Positions 1 to 7,628 of a stretch of DNA of 64,000 bases are shown in pieces (the stretch's first letter is position 1; every line of letters begins with the position of its first letter). The notes below the pieces were generated by a model that saw only the letters and a program-made list of their open reading frames with translations, did no database searches and was not told the DNA's origin. The translations under genes and the position numbers were made by a program. Location of the stretch: contig NZ_VFOO01000001.1 of the NCBI RefSeq assembly GCF_006716115.1, positions 2,232,001-2,296,000 on the forward strand, read 5' to 3'. Source of the stretch: Subtercola boreus (lineage in GTDB: Bacteria > Actinomycetota > Actinomycetes > Actinomycetales > Microbacteriaceae).

Positions 1-130
1 GGTCACCGGTCGGGGCTGCGCTCGCTGCCCCGGGCAGGATGCTGGTGCCGCCGCCGTCATCCGAGCATCCGCTCAGTGCCAGCGCCACGGTCACCGCTGC
101 GGCTGCGAACAGCGCTGCTTTCTTTTTCAT
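1..130 (-). CDS. Lipoprotein, probable transporter substrate-binding protein (partial)
   Basis: Only the first 43 codons are visible; the gene runs off the left edge. The start ATG at 130 has a GAGGAG Shine-Dalgarno six bases upstream. The product begins with MKKK, a hydrophobic stretch and the lipobox LALSGC (Cys about residue 22), followed by a Ser/Gly/Asp-rich linker, so it is a lipid-anchored extracytoplasmic protein. It lies directly downstream of the flavin oxidoreductase at 212-1282 on the same strand, which suggests one operon. A solute-binding lipoprotein of an ABC importer for that enzyme's substrate is the likeliest role, but this rests on context; only the lipoprotein signal is seen. 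Confidence 0.75.
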   Translation of the reverse strand, partial: MKKKAALFAAAAVTVALALSGCSDDGGGTSILPGAASAAPTGD

Positions 131-211
131 CGGATTCTCCTCATTGAGAGTGGTGCAGGGTTGTCTTGCGGAGTGCTGTGCTGTGCTGTGCTGCTGTGCG
201 CCGACCTGCGT

Positions 212-1282
212 CTATGCAGGGTCGACGATCTTCGGCGTCACTTCTGCGGCGAAGCGTGCCAGCGACTCGCGCCACGGGCTGGGGTCGGCGGTGTAGTCGT
301 AGTCGGTGATGAGAAGAGTGCCGATGCCGCCCACGTTGTCGACAAAGCTCTGGATCTTCTCGGTGACGGTCTCGGGGCTGCCGACGAGCCAGACATTGTC
401 GACGAGGTAGTCGAGGTCGACATCGGATGCCTCGACATCGAGGCCCTTGACGATCCACTCGGTGAGACCGGCGGCCTGGTAGATCGGCAGGATCCGCTCC
501 GCCCAGACCTTCGCCAGGGTTCCGTTCAGGGCCTGCTCACGGGCCTCCTTGTCGGTGTCGGCGATGTACAGCTCCCGGCAGACGCGCACCTTGCTGCGTT
601 CTGCTGTGCGGCCGGCCTCGCGGGCGGAGGTGTCATACGTCTCCCAATGGTTCTTCAGGAGCTCGTCTCCCGCATAGAAAGAGATGGGCGAATACCCTCG
701 CGCACCAGCCAACTTGACCGATTTCGAGTTCGGGCTGAGGCTCGTCATCGCGATGTCGATGTGGCCACCCCACGGGCGCACGTCCCGGAGCGATCCGGCG
801 GGCTCGTCCTCGGGGAACCCGGCGCGGAAGTACTTGCCCTCGAACTGAAACGGCTTGGCCTCCCAGATGCGCTCCATGATTCCGATGGCCTCCTCCTGCA
901 TGGCCGCGTTCTCAGACAGGTCGGTGTGGCCGTGCACGAGTCCGTCGTTCGGGAACGCACCAGGCCCGATTCCGAGCATGTAACGTCCCTGCAGCACATT
1001 GCTGAGGAAGGCCGTCTGGATGGCCAGCGTCGCCGGGTTGTGGTACGGCAGCAGGTGGGCGCCCGGGGCGAGCATGATGTTCGTGGTCTCCCGCGCGGCC
1101 GCCGCAATGACCAGCTCCGGGCTCGGGATCTCTTCCAGCGTCACGGTGGAGTGCTCAGCGATCCAGTATTCGTGAAAACCTGCCTTGTCGGCGAAGATGG
1201 CCTGATCGACGGCCCAGTCGAAGCTTCGGCGCGGCGTGTTCGGCGCGAGCATGTACGGCGACTGAAAGATTCCGGACTTCAT
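212..1282 (-). CDS. LLM-class flavin-dependent oxidoreductase
   Basis: 356-aa bacterial-luciferase-family TIM-barrel protein that would use FMNH2 (or F420H2) for monooxygenation or reduction of a small organic substrate. The N-terminus (MKSGIFQSPYM), the WIAEHS motif near residue 40, the APGAHLLPYHNPATLA segment and the GIGPGAFPND loop are typical of the group close to alkanal/limonene monooxygenases. The ATG at 1282 follows AAAGGAG at good spacing; an upstream in-frame extension has no support. It is transcribed divergently from a second LLM protein plus a MaoC hydratase, and the downstream lipoprotein gene suggests linked uptake. The substrate cannot be read from the sequence. The family call is firm. 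Confidence 0.88.
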   Translation of the reverse strand: MKSGIFQSPYMLAPNTPRRSFDWAVDQAIFADKAGFHEYWIAEHSTVTLEEIPSPELVIAAAARETTNIMLAPGAHLLPYHNPATLAIQTAFLSNVLQGRYMLGIGPGAFPNDGLVHGHTDLSENAAMQEEAIGIMERIWEAKPFQFEGKYFRAGFPEDEPAGSLRDVRPWGGHIDIAMTSLSPNSKSVKLAGARGYSPISFYAGDELLKNHWETYDTSAREAGRTAERSKVRVCRELYIADTDKEAREQALNGTLAKVWAERILPIYQAAGLTEWIVKGLDVEASDVDLDYLVDNVWLVGSPETVTEKIQSFVDNVGGIGTLLITDYDYTADPSPWRESLARFAAEVTPKIVDPA

Positions 1283-1354
1283 TGTGGCTCCTTTGCCAAC
1301 GTGATGCTCGGGCGACGGGGGAGAGAACTTTCCCGATGCACGTCTGATAAACAA

Positions 1355-1443
1355 CCAACTGATCGTTTGATTGGATACTACGACAAACCCTTCGCCGCCC
1401 TCAAGAGTAAAGACACTATCGTTGTAAGCAACCATCCAATTGG
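1355..1443. promoter_or_regulatory. Divergent intergenic region with two CCAA...TTGG dyads
   Basis: The 225-bp gap between the divergent oxidoreductase genes is much richer in A/T than its flanks. It holds two partial dyads: one at 1355-1374 bounded by CCAA and TTGG, and one around the perfect palindrome CCAATTGG at 1436-1443, flanked by AACCA and TGGTT. Such paired boxes suit a repressor or activator controlling both operons. No regulator gene lies beside them and no convincing -35/-10 pair was found. Confidence 0.35.
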
Positions 1444-1507
1444 TTGACTTTAACGCTTCTCAGGTCGAAGCTGGCTGCCACATCATTCATCACACAAAGG
1501 CGTGACC

Positions 1508-2497
1508 ATGAAGATCTCCTGCGCATTCGGACCCTCACGAACAACTCCCGGTGACATCAGGCTGGCCGAAGAGCTCGGCTACGACGGAGCATGGATCTAC
1601 GACTCCCCCGCCGTCTACCTCGACCCGTGGATGACGCTCGCCCTGGCGGCGTCGCTCACAGAACGGATCGATCTCGGCGTCGGGATGCTGACTCCGGCGC
1701 TGCGCCACCCCCTTGTCACCGCCTCTGCGATGGCGACGGCCTACGAACTGGCGCCCGGCCGCATCGTCATCGGCGTCGGAGCGGGCGCGAGCTCGCGCTG
1801 GCTGCTGGACGAGAAACCCATGCGCTGGGCCGAGATCGGCGACTACCTCGGAACGCTCAAGGCACTCCTCCGCGGGGAGGTCGCCGAGTGGAACGGTCAT
1901 GTGCTGCAGATGAAGCACCCGGACGGCTGGGGGCCGGAACGGCCGATCCACATTCCCGTCCTCGTGGGGGCAGAGGGACCCAAAGGGCTTGCGGTCGCAC
2001 GAGAGCACGGCGACGGCGTCTCGACCTTCGTGCAGACGGCCCCGCAGGAGTTCGATTGGATCATGCGCCTCGTCTTCGGCACCGAACTCGAACCGGGCGA
2101 AGACCTCGACTCCGACCGCATCCACGAGGCGGTCGGACCGATCGCCGGGCTCGGCTACCATGCCGCCTACGCCTGGTCGGGCCGGGACGCCGTGCTGGGC
2201 CTGCCCAACGGCGAGGCGTGGATCGAAGCCGTCGAGGCCATCCCGGAGCGCGAACGGCACCTGTTCGTGCACGCCGGGCACGGCGTCGTGGTGAACGACA
2301 TCGATGAGGGCATCGTGCCCCGGGAGGTCGCCGTCGCCGGAACCTGGGTGGGGAGCGCAGACGAGATACGCCGCCACATCGAAGACCTGGCCGATGTCGG
2401 CGTCACAGAAGTCACCTACCAGCCCGGCGGGCCGGACCTCGCGCGCGAGCTCGAGACGTTCGCCGCCCTCGCAAAGGAATTCCAATCGACGACGTGA
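1508..2497 (+). CDS. LLM-class / F420-type flavin oxidoreductase
   Basis: 329-aa luciferase-like protein resembling the 5,10-methylenetetrahydromethanopterin reductase (F420-dependent) branch. It starts MKISCAFGPSRTTPGDIRLAEELGYDGAWIYDS, has the IDLGVGMLTPALRHPLVTASAMAT segment that packs against the cofactor, and GRIVIGVGAGASSRW near residue 90. The ATG at 1508 is preceded by AAAGG at seven bases; a GTG two codons upstream lies too close to that site. The stop overlaps the start of the MaoC gene (GTGA), so the two are translationally coupled. The pair reads as part of a degradation pathway in which an oxidised intermediate is then hydrated. F420 versus FMN use is not decidable here. Confidence 0.85.
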   Translation: MKISCAFGPSRTTPGDIRLAEELGYDGAWIYDSPAVYLDPWMTLALAASLTERIDLGVGMLTPALRHPLVTASAMATAYELAPGRIVIGVGAGASSRWLLDEKPMRWAEIGDYLGTLKALLRGEVAEWNGHVLQMKHPDGWGPERPIHIPVLVGAEGPKGLAVAREHGDGVSTFVQTAPQEFDWIMRLVFGTELEPGEDLDSDRIHEAVGPIAGLGYHAAYAWSGRDAVLGLPNGEAWIEAVEAIPERERHLFVHAGHGVVVNDIDEGIVPREVAVAGTWVGSADEIRRHIEDLADVGVTEVTYQPGGPDLARELETFAALAKEFQSTT

Positions 2498-2967
2498 CCA
2501 CGCCCCGCGGATTGACGGCAGAAGACCTCACCATCGGAGAACGCACGGACATCGGGAGCTACACCCCCTCGATGGCCGAGATCATCCAGTTCGCCGAGCA
2601 GTGGGATCCACAGCTCTTCCACATCGACGTCGAGGTCGCTGAGGCCGGTTACTTCGGCGGGATCATCGGCAGCGGACTCCACTCCCTGTCGATCTTCCAG
2701 CGGCTGTCTGTGCTGAACCTCTACCGGGAATGGGAGGTCATTGCCGGGCGGAGGATCCACGACATCCAGTTCACGACGCCCCTCCGCCCCGGTGTCACCG
2801 TGCAGGGATCCGTCACCGTCGAGGCCGTCGTCGCAACGCACCCCGAGCGCGCCCTGGTGACGACCCGGGGTGAGCTCCACACGGCTGACGGGGGCTCGAT
2901 CCTCACGATCGTCGCCGACTCCTACGTCAGGCGCCGTCAGGCGGCGCCGGCACCACTGGGGCGTTGA
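2494..2967 (+). CDS. MaoC-family (R)-hydratase/dehydratase
   Basis: 157-aa single hot-dog-fold protein of the MaoC/R-specific enoyl-CoA hydratase family. The catalytic region reads FAEQWDPQLFHID, giving the conserved Asp and His, followed by YFGGIIGSGLHSLSI, which matches the hydratase-2 signature. Start is GTG at 2494, overlapping the upstream oxidoreductase stop by four bases. It probably adds water to, or removes it from, a CoA-bound or similar unsaturated intermediate produced by its partner. The C-terminus ends in a short Arg/Ala/Pro tail. No acyl-CoA ligase or dehydrogenase is nearby, so the pathway is incomplete in this window. Confidence 0.85.
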   Translation: MTTPRGLTAEDLTIGERTDIGSYTPSMAEIIQFAEQWDPQLFHIDVEVAEAGYFGGIIGSGLHSLSIFQRLSVLNLYREWEVIAGRRIHDIQFTTPLRPGVTVQGSVTVEAVVATHPERALVTTRGELHTADGGSILTIVADSYVRRRQAAPAPLGR

Positions 2968-3329
2968 GTGCCAACGCCCCACGAGCAGACATCCCGACCC
3001 GACGGCATCAGAACAGCGCGACGGACAGCGCACATCGACACGCCCAGCCCGTGTCGGCATCCGGGGCGCGCTGACCGCACCGAGAAGGCTGACCGCACCG
3101 TGCGCGATCGCCGGGCACAGATCCGGATCGGGAGACTGGCTCATTCGCTCTCCACCGCCGGGCAGCGCAAGCTCGCTCGGCGATGAGCGGGCTTGTTCGT
3201 CAGGTCGTCTCGGACTCCCCCTTCTGGGGGTTGCGACGCCAAGACAAAGGCAACATTCTCGCACTAGAGAATATCGGGCCTCGTCCCGGCTCGAAGTGCA
3301 AACACGTGGCCTCTATCGTCGGCGGGGAA
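2968..3329. other. Gap without a supported gene
   Basis: 362 bases between the MaoC gene and the lipoprotein at 3330. Open frames cross it but none has a ribosome-binding site, domain or coding signature. A short CCCCC-TTCT-GGGGG hairpin sits at 3217-3230. Base composition falls from high GC to lower GC at about 3240, marking the left edge of the compositionally atypical segment. Confidence 0.6.
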
Positions 3330-5294
3330 ATGAGCAGACGCTTCACGATGACCTTGATGGCATTGGTTTTTGTCCTGCCCATCGCCGGGTGCTCAGCTTC
3401 AGGCTTTGGAGCTTTGCCAACCGTTGACCAAATCAGTAGCCAGCTACCCAGCGCGTCCCCACTACCGCCAGCATATTCACCCATTCCAGCCAACCAGGTC
3501 TCCCCGAGCAACGTGTGTACGCAAGCCCAGGCCCTGACTGACTCCGGCCGCCCAGATCTGGCCCTCGCTCTGATCGCGTCATACCGTGGCTCAATTCCGA
3601 CTCCGTCACCGACCGCCTCTGAACGGGGAAACCCCCCTCAATCCGACGACGATTCACAGTGCGAAGCCGAGCGTTTGAGCGCGCTCGCTGCTTCCGGCCA
3701 GCTTCAGGGCCACGACCAAACCTCAGACAGCCAGCCCCTGGCGTTCAAGAGCGCCTGGGACTTATTCGTTCTGCAGTACGTAGTGCCGTCGCAACAACCC
3801 CTGCTCGTAGCGAGTTTGACTCTTCTTGCTTTTCTGATCCTCGCTCGTTTGCTGGTTTTTGCGATAAAGCTTCCGCTTCGATGGCTGAAAGATCGTGTCA
3901 CCCGCACACTCGCCGGAACCGTTGGGCTCATAGTCATGATCGCTAGCGCGATCACGTTCACGCTTGCACTTGGACTCTCCAATTTCATAACAGCGTCGAT
4001 CGTGCTCGTGGCCGGAGTGGTTGGGGCATTCTGTTTTGCCACAGCAATGGGAAGCCGCTTAAGGCTCCTAATAGACGTCAGCTCGGAGGGCGCACCCGAC
4101 GCGTCGGAGAGTGCACACATCGTGGCGCTGATTGCTGATCTCGGCGCCGCTCCCGCAAGAGGTCTCGAAGCTCCGGTTGGATCAGACGTCACAGCACTGA
4201 AAGACACGGCACTCTCTGTGCCTTCGGCGAACGCGTTTGTCAACGTGGTGATGTGGATCCTCAATACTCTTTTCACGACCACACCATGGCATGTAACTGT
4301 GGACATTGGTAAGGATGCAGACGTTTCCGTATTGCTGACGAGAAATACGCGTGCTCGTGCCGCATTCATCATCTCGGCAGACCGAATCATGCCTCCAGAC
4401 GAAAACCGCCCGGTAGGTCAGGCCAACGCCCTGGCAGACCATCTGTTGGCATTCGTCGCGTCAGCAATCATCGTGACATTGGCGGAGGACTACCGGGGTT
4501 TCGAAGGATTGGGCGGTGCTCGAAACTGGCAAAGCGTAGGACTCCAGTACGTCGCCAGTGTCAACTACCTCGATAAGCCTGATATCCAGGAGGCGCTGCT
4601 GACGAGGGCGCTGGATCTGGACCCGGGCAACCTACCGGCAGACGTCATCTATCAGTTTGATAGGTATGAGGGAACTCACACTCTGGCTGACATGTCGACT
4701 TACCGCGAATGGCTGAAGGCCCAGATCGAGAAAGTGCGCATCGGTCCAAAGTGGTACAAGCATGTTCCTCACGGTCAACGAGACCTATACCGCAGGATGT
4801 TGCTGAACATACTTGTGCAGAGCCTGAATCTCCAGTCGATGACGTCGGGCAACGAGAAAAACATACTCATAGTTGAAGCGCAGGACGAGGCGAAAGCTTT
4901 GCGCCGTGCCTTGACGACGCGACTCAACGTGACGACCCCCCTCACTGTGAGAATGCGTCCAGCAGCTGGACTGATGTACGCGAAAGCACGCCCATCACCC
5001 TTCGACATCGGACAACCCCCTAAAACCGACCACAGGACTACGACTAGATGGCTGCGAGAAGCTCTTCTCATCTCGTCGCCGAACACCGCTTACAACGCTG
5101 CGTGCTTTTACGCTGAGCTATGGAATGCGACGTTATCGGTTGAGGAAGAGGAATACCTGGAATCAAGAATTCGCGGCCGCTTCGATCTCATTGCGCAACG
5201 GAGCAACCTGATGAAGAGCGCTCAGACCGATCCGACCTTCGCGACGATTCGCAATGATTCTCGTTTCAGAGATCTCTTTGATCAATCTGCTTGA
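3330..5294 (+). CDS. Unknown lipoprotein/membrane protein, atypical composition
   Basis: 654-aa protein I do not recognise. Residues 1-21 form a lipoprotein signal (MSRRF...VLPIAGC, Cys21). A Pro/Ser-rich region follows to about residue 150, then hydrophobic segments near 155-180, 194-214 and 217-242, and a soluble C-terminal part of about 410 residues. The stretch near 400-435 (ALLTRALDLDPGN) and the end (DPTFATIRNDSRFRDLF) look like TPR-type helical repeats. The ATG at 3330 is preferred because the signal peptide begins there; a GGGG sits just upstream. An earlier in-frame start at 3183 would bury the signal. GC is visibly lower than in every neighbour, so horizontal acquisition is likely. 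The gene is monocistronic, followed by a strong terminator and tRNA-Glu. Confidence 0.75.
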   Translation: MSRRFTMTLMALVFVLPIAGCSASGFGALPTVDQISSQLPSASPLPPAYSPIPANQVSPSNVCTQAQALTDSGRPDLALALIASYRGSIPTPSPTASERGNPPQSDDDSQCEAERLSALAASGQLQGHDQTSDSQPLAFKSAWDLFVLQYVVPSQQPLLVASLTLLAFLILARLLVFAIKLPLRWLKDRVTRTLAGTVGLIVMIASAITFTLALGLSNFITASIVLVAGVVGAFCFATAMGSRLRLLIDVSSEGAPDASESAHIVALIADLGAAPARGLEAPVGSDVTALKDTALSVPSANAFVNVVMWILNTLFTTTPWHVTVDIGKDADVSVLLTRNTRARAAFIISADRIMPPDENRPVGQANALADHLLAFVASAIIVTLAEDYRGFEGLGGARNWQSVGLQYVASVNYLDKPDIQEALLTRALDLDPGNLPADVIYQFDRYEGTHTLADMSTYREWLKAQIEKVRIGPKWYKHVPHGQRDLYRRMLLNILVQSLNLQSMTSGNEKNILIVEAQDEAKALRRALTTRLNVTTPLTVRMRPAAGLMYAKARPSPFDIGQPPKTDHRTTTRWLREALLISSPNTAYNAACFYAELWNATLSVEEEEYLESRIRGRFDLIAQRSNLMKSAQTDPTFATIRNDSRFRDLFDQSA

Positions 5295-5350
5295 CGAAGC
5301 TAAGAAGTCGCATGCTGCAAAGGCAGTACATGGCGCCGACGTAGAGTGAC

Positions 5351-5394
5351 AAAAGCCCCCGAGCCTGTGACGTACAGGAACTCGGGGGGCTTTC
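5351..5394. terminator. Bidirectional rho-independent-type terminator
   Basis: AAAGCCCCCGAG and CTCGGGGGGCTTT pair across an inner CCTGT/ACAGG stem. T-runs occur on both sides, so it can end both the 654-aa lipoprotein transcript (+) and the tRNA-Glu transcript (-). Confidence 0.8.
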
Positions 5395-5404
5395 AATCGT
5401 GTTG

Positions 5405-5477
5405 TGACCCCAACCGGATTCGAACCGGTGTTACCGCCGTGAGAGGGCGATGTCCTAGGCCGCTAAACGATGGGGCC
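5405..5477 (-). tRNA. tRNA-Glu (anticodon CTC)
   Basis: 73-nt cloverleaf on the minus strand. The acceptor GGCCCCA pairs with TGGGGTC (one G-T), the T-arm reads GGTTCGAATCC, and the anticodon loop CTCTCAC carries CTC at 5441-5443. The discriminator is A; CCA is not encoded. It reads Glu GAG codons, the dominant Glu codon in this GC-rich DNA. Confidence 0.96.
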
Positions 5478-5552
5478 GAATAGACAACTCAATGAGTATG
5501 CCATACGTTCAGGGTGGCTGCCAATTCGGCGCCGTTCGGCGAGGGAGTCGGC

Positions 5553-6002
5553 ATGCGCATCCACCATTCGAGACTCCTCCGAACCGCTCTGATCGTCGCC
5601 GTGGCCGGGCTTGCTGTGACCGGATGCACGTTCACTGGCAGTTCTGACGGCGACAACGGCCGCACGGGCGGGCAGACCGGCGACCAGGGCGGGAACGGCA
5701 ACGCCGGCGGCAACAACGCCGTCATCGCCCCGGTCATCGCCGACCTCGCGTCGATCGACGGATCGACGGTCACGGTTCCGCTCGACAACGTGGTGGTGCT
5801 CGAGAGCGGGGATGTGAAGGTGACCGTCTGGACGGGGTCGGTCTCCGACCCGAAAGTGGCGGAGTTCGTCGCCGGGAAGGATGACGGCAGCGCGACGTTC
5901 AATCCGGGCATCCAACCGCTCGCGGTCGGCGGAACGAGCGTGAGCGTGACCGACTCCGACACGGGCGAGGTGCTGACCTTCGACCTCGAGGTCACGCCGT
6001 AG
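5553..6002 (+). CDS. Small secreted lipoprotein of unknown function
   Basis: 149-aa lipoprotein. The ATG at 5553 has GAGGGAG five bases upstream, which decides the start over an in-frame ATG at 5514. The signal peptide MRIHHSRLLRTALIVAVAG ends in the lipobox LAVTGC. A Gly/Asn/Asp-rich low-complexity linker of about 30 residues follows, then a compact beta-rich domain (about 60-149) with alternating Val/Thr/Asp segments such as DGSTVTVPLDNVVVLESGDVKVTVW. That pattern fits an immunoglobulin-like sandwich, but no family is recognised. It is convergent with the CitMHS gene, and no partner is evident. Confidence 0.8.
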   Translation: MRIHHSRLLRTALIVAVAGLAVTGCTFTGSSDGDNGRTGGQTGDQGGNGNAGGNNAVIAPVIADLASIDGSTVTVPLDNVVVLESGDVKVTVWTGSVSDPKVAEFVAGKDDGSATFNPGIQPLAVGGTSVSVTDSDTGEVLTFDLEVTP

Positions 6003-6035
6003 GAGGCCGGACACCGCCAGCGAGGCCAGCGCCGA

Positions 6036-7508
6036 TCAGGCCGACCATGGGATCGCAGCGAACAGCACCCCGACGAACAGCATTGCCAGCGACACGACGA
6101 CCGCCCGCCAGAGCACCTTCTTGTGGTGGTCGCCGAGGTTCACGTTCGCGAGCGAGACGAGCAGCAGGATGGCCGGCACGAGCGGGCTCTGCAGGTGCAC
6201 CGGCTGGCCGACGACGGATGCCCGGGCCATCTCGACGGGCGAGATGCCGAAGTTCGCGGCGCTCTCGGTGAGCACGGGCAGGATGCCGAAGTAGAACGCG
6301 TCGTTGCTCATGAAGAAGGTCATCGGAATGCTGAGCACGCCGGTGATGACGGCCAGCGAGCCGCCGATCGAGGAGGGGATGATCGAGACGAGCCAGGTGG
6401 CCATGGCGTCGACCATGCCGGTTCCGCTCAGCACGCCGATGAGCACGGCAGCGGCCAGCACCATCGAGATGACGGCCACGATGCTGGAGGCGTGCGCGAC
6501 GATGCGGTCGGACTGCTGCTTCAGCTTCGGGAAGTTGACGATCAGGGCCACGGCCGAGCCGACCATGAACACGTAGGCCAGGGGCACCAGGTCGAGCACC
6601 AGGAGCACCAGCACGACGCCGGTCAGGGCGAGGTTGAACCAGAACAGCTTCGGCCGGAGGGTCGCTCGGTTCGGGTCGAGCATCGTGTCGGTGAGGTTCA
6701 CCGGGGCATCCTGCAGCACCTTCACGGTACCGGTGAGGGTGGAGGTGACGCCGACGCCGGAGCCCGCGCCGCCGCCGTTGCCGCCCTGCGCACCGCCGAA
6801 CGCCGCGAGGCCCCGGAGCCCGCGGGCCCGGCCGAAGAGGCCGCTGCCGGGTGTGGCAGCAGGCTTGCTGCCGTTGCCGTCGTAGGCCGCGACCGCCGCG
6901 AGCCGGTTGCGCTCCCCCACGCCGAGGAACCAGGCGAACGCCAGCACGATCAGCAGACCGACGATCAGGGAGGGCACCAGCGGCACGAAGATGTCGGTCG
7001 GCGAGACGCCCAGCGCGGCTGCGGCGCGGGCGGTCGGGCCTCCCCACGGCACGATGTTCAGAGTGCCGTTCGCCAGTCCCGCCACGCAGGTCAGCACGAC
7101 GGGGCTCATGCCGAGCTTGAGGTAGAGCGGCAGCATGGCCGCCGTGGTGATGATGAAGGTCGTCGAGCCGTCGCCGTCGAGCGACACGGCCCCGGCGAGC
7201 ACGGCCGTGCCGACGACGATCTTGGCCGGGTCGCCGCCGGCCAGCTTCTGGATGCCCCGCACCAGCGGGTCGAAGAGCCCGACGTCGATCATCAGCCCGA
7301 AGTAGATGATGGCGAACATCAGCAGCGCGACGGTAGGCGCGAGGTCCTTGAGCGAGTCCATCACCATGTCGCCGATACCGAGGCCGGCGCCGGCGAACAG
7401 GCCGAAGATGGTGGGAACGGTGATGAGGGCGACCGCTGGGGTGAGCCGTTTGGTCATGATGAGCACCATGAAGACGATCACCATGGCGAATCCGAGGAAG
7501 ACGAGCAT
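6036..7508 (-). CDS. CitMHS-family citrate/carboxylate-cation:H+ symporter
   Basis: 490-aa polytopic membrane protein of the CitMHS family, which imports citrate complexed with Mg2+ or Ca2+ in exchange for protons. MLVFLGFAMVIVFMVLIM opens the first segment. The family motifs SLDGDGSTTFIITTAAMLPLY (about residues 120-140) and GTLNIVPWGGPTARAAAALGV are intact, with a hydrophilic central loop before the second half. ATG 7508 has AAAGGAG at six bases. It is divergent from the CitA/CitB-type sensor-regulator pair at 7629-10162, and the 34-bp inverted repeat between them is the probable control site. The exact substrate (citrate or another tricarboxylate) is inferred from family and context. Confidence 0.9.
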   Translation of the reverse strand: MLVFLGFAMVIVFMVLIMTKRLTPAVALITVPTIFGLFAGAGLGIGDMVMDSLKDLAPTVALLMFAIIYFGLMIDVGLFDPLVRGIQKLAGGDPAKIVVGTAVLAGAVSLDGDGSTTFIITTAAMLPLYLKLGMSPVVLTCVAGLANGTLNIVPWGGPTARAAAALGVSPTDIFVPLVPSLIVGLLIVLAFAWFLGVGERNRLAAVAAYDGNGSKPAATPGSGLFGRARGLRGLAAFGGAQGGNGGGAGSGVGVTSTLTGTVKVLQDAPVNLTDTMLDPNRATLRPKLFWFNLALTGVVLVLLVLDLVPLAYVFMVGSAVALIVNFPKLKQQSDRIVAHASSIVAVISMVLAAAVLIGVLSGTGMVDAMATWLVSIIPSSIGGSLAVITGVLSIPMTFFMSNDAFYFGILPVLTESAANFGISPVEMARASVVGQPVHLQSPLVPAILLLVSLANVNLGDHHKKVLWRAVVVSLAMLFVGVLFAAIPWSA

Positions 7509-7581
7509 CCGTGACTCCTTTGTCGTTGGGAATCTGAAACTATTTCCGATCGGATGCACGACCACCGTTTTGTCACATTCC

Positions 7582-7615
7582 TGCGCAGAAGTGGTCAAAA
7601 GAATGGTTCTGCGCA
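7582..7615. promoter_or_regulatory. 34-bp inverted repeat, probable response-regulator operator
   Basis: TGCGCAGAA at 7582-7590 and its exact reverse complement TTCTGCGCA at 7607-7615 are separated by 16 bases. The repeat lies between the transporter and the two-component genes, just upstream of the kinase -10 element. A dimeric CitB-type regulator bound here could act on both directions. Confidence 0.6.
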
Positions 7616-7616
7616 T

Positions 7617-7622
7617 TATTCT
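7617..7622 (+). promoter_or_regulatory. -10 element TATTCT for the sensor kinase
   Basis: Six bases separate TATTCT from the kinase ATG at 7629 and no ribosome-binding site is present, so transcription probably starts at or next to the start codon. Confidence 0.6.
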
Positions 7623-7628
7623 CATGAG

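Noticed and set aside
161-1447. 428-codon plus-strand open frame opposite the first flavin oxidoreductase
   Set aside because: Shadow of the real minus-strand gene: Arg/Val/Gly-rich translation, no start signal, and the opposite frame has full luciferase-family motifs.
3240-5477. Integrated island with attachment sites at tRNA-Glu
   Set aside because: The low-GC gene lies beside the tRNA, but I found no copy of the tRNA 3' end near 3180-3330 and no integrase, so only composition supports transfer.
6123-7514. 463-codon plus-strand frame opposite the CitMHS gene
   Set aside because: His/Asp/Glu/Arg-rich antisense artefact of a GC-rich membrane-protein gene.
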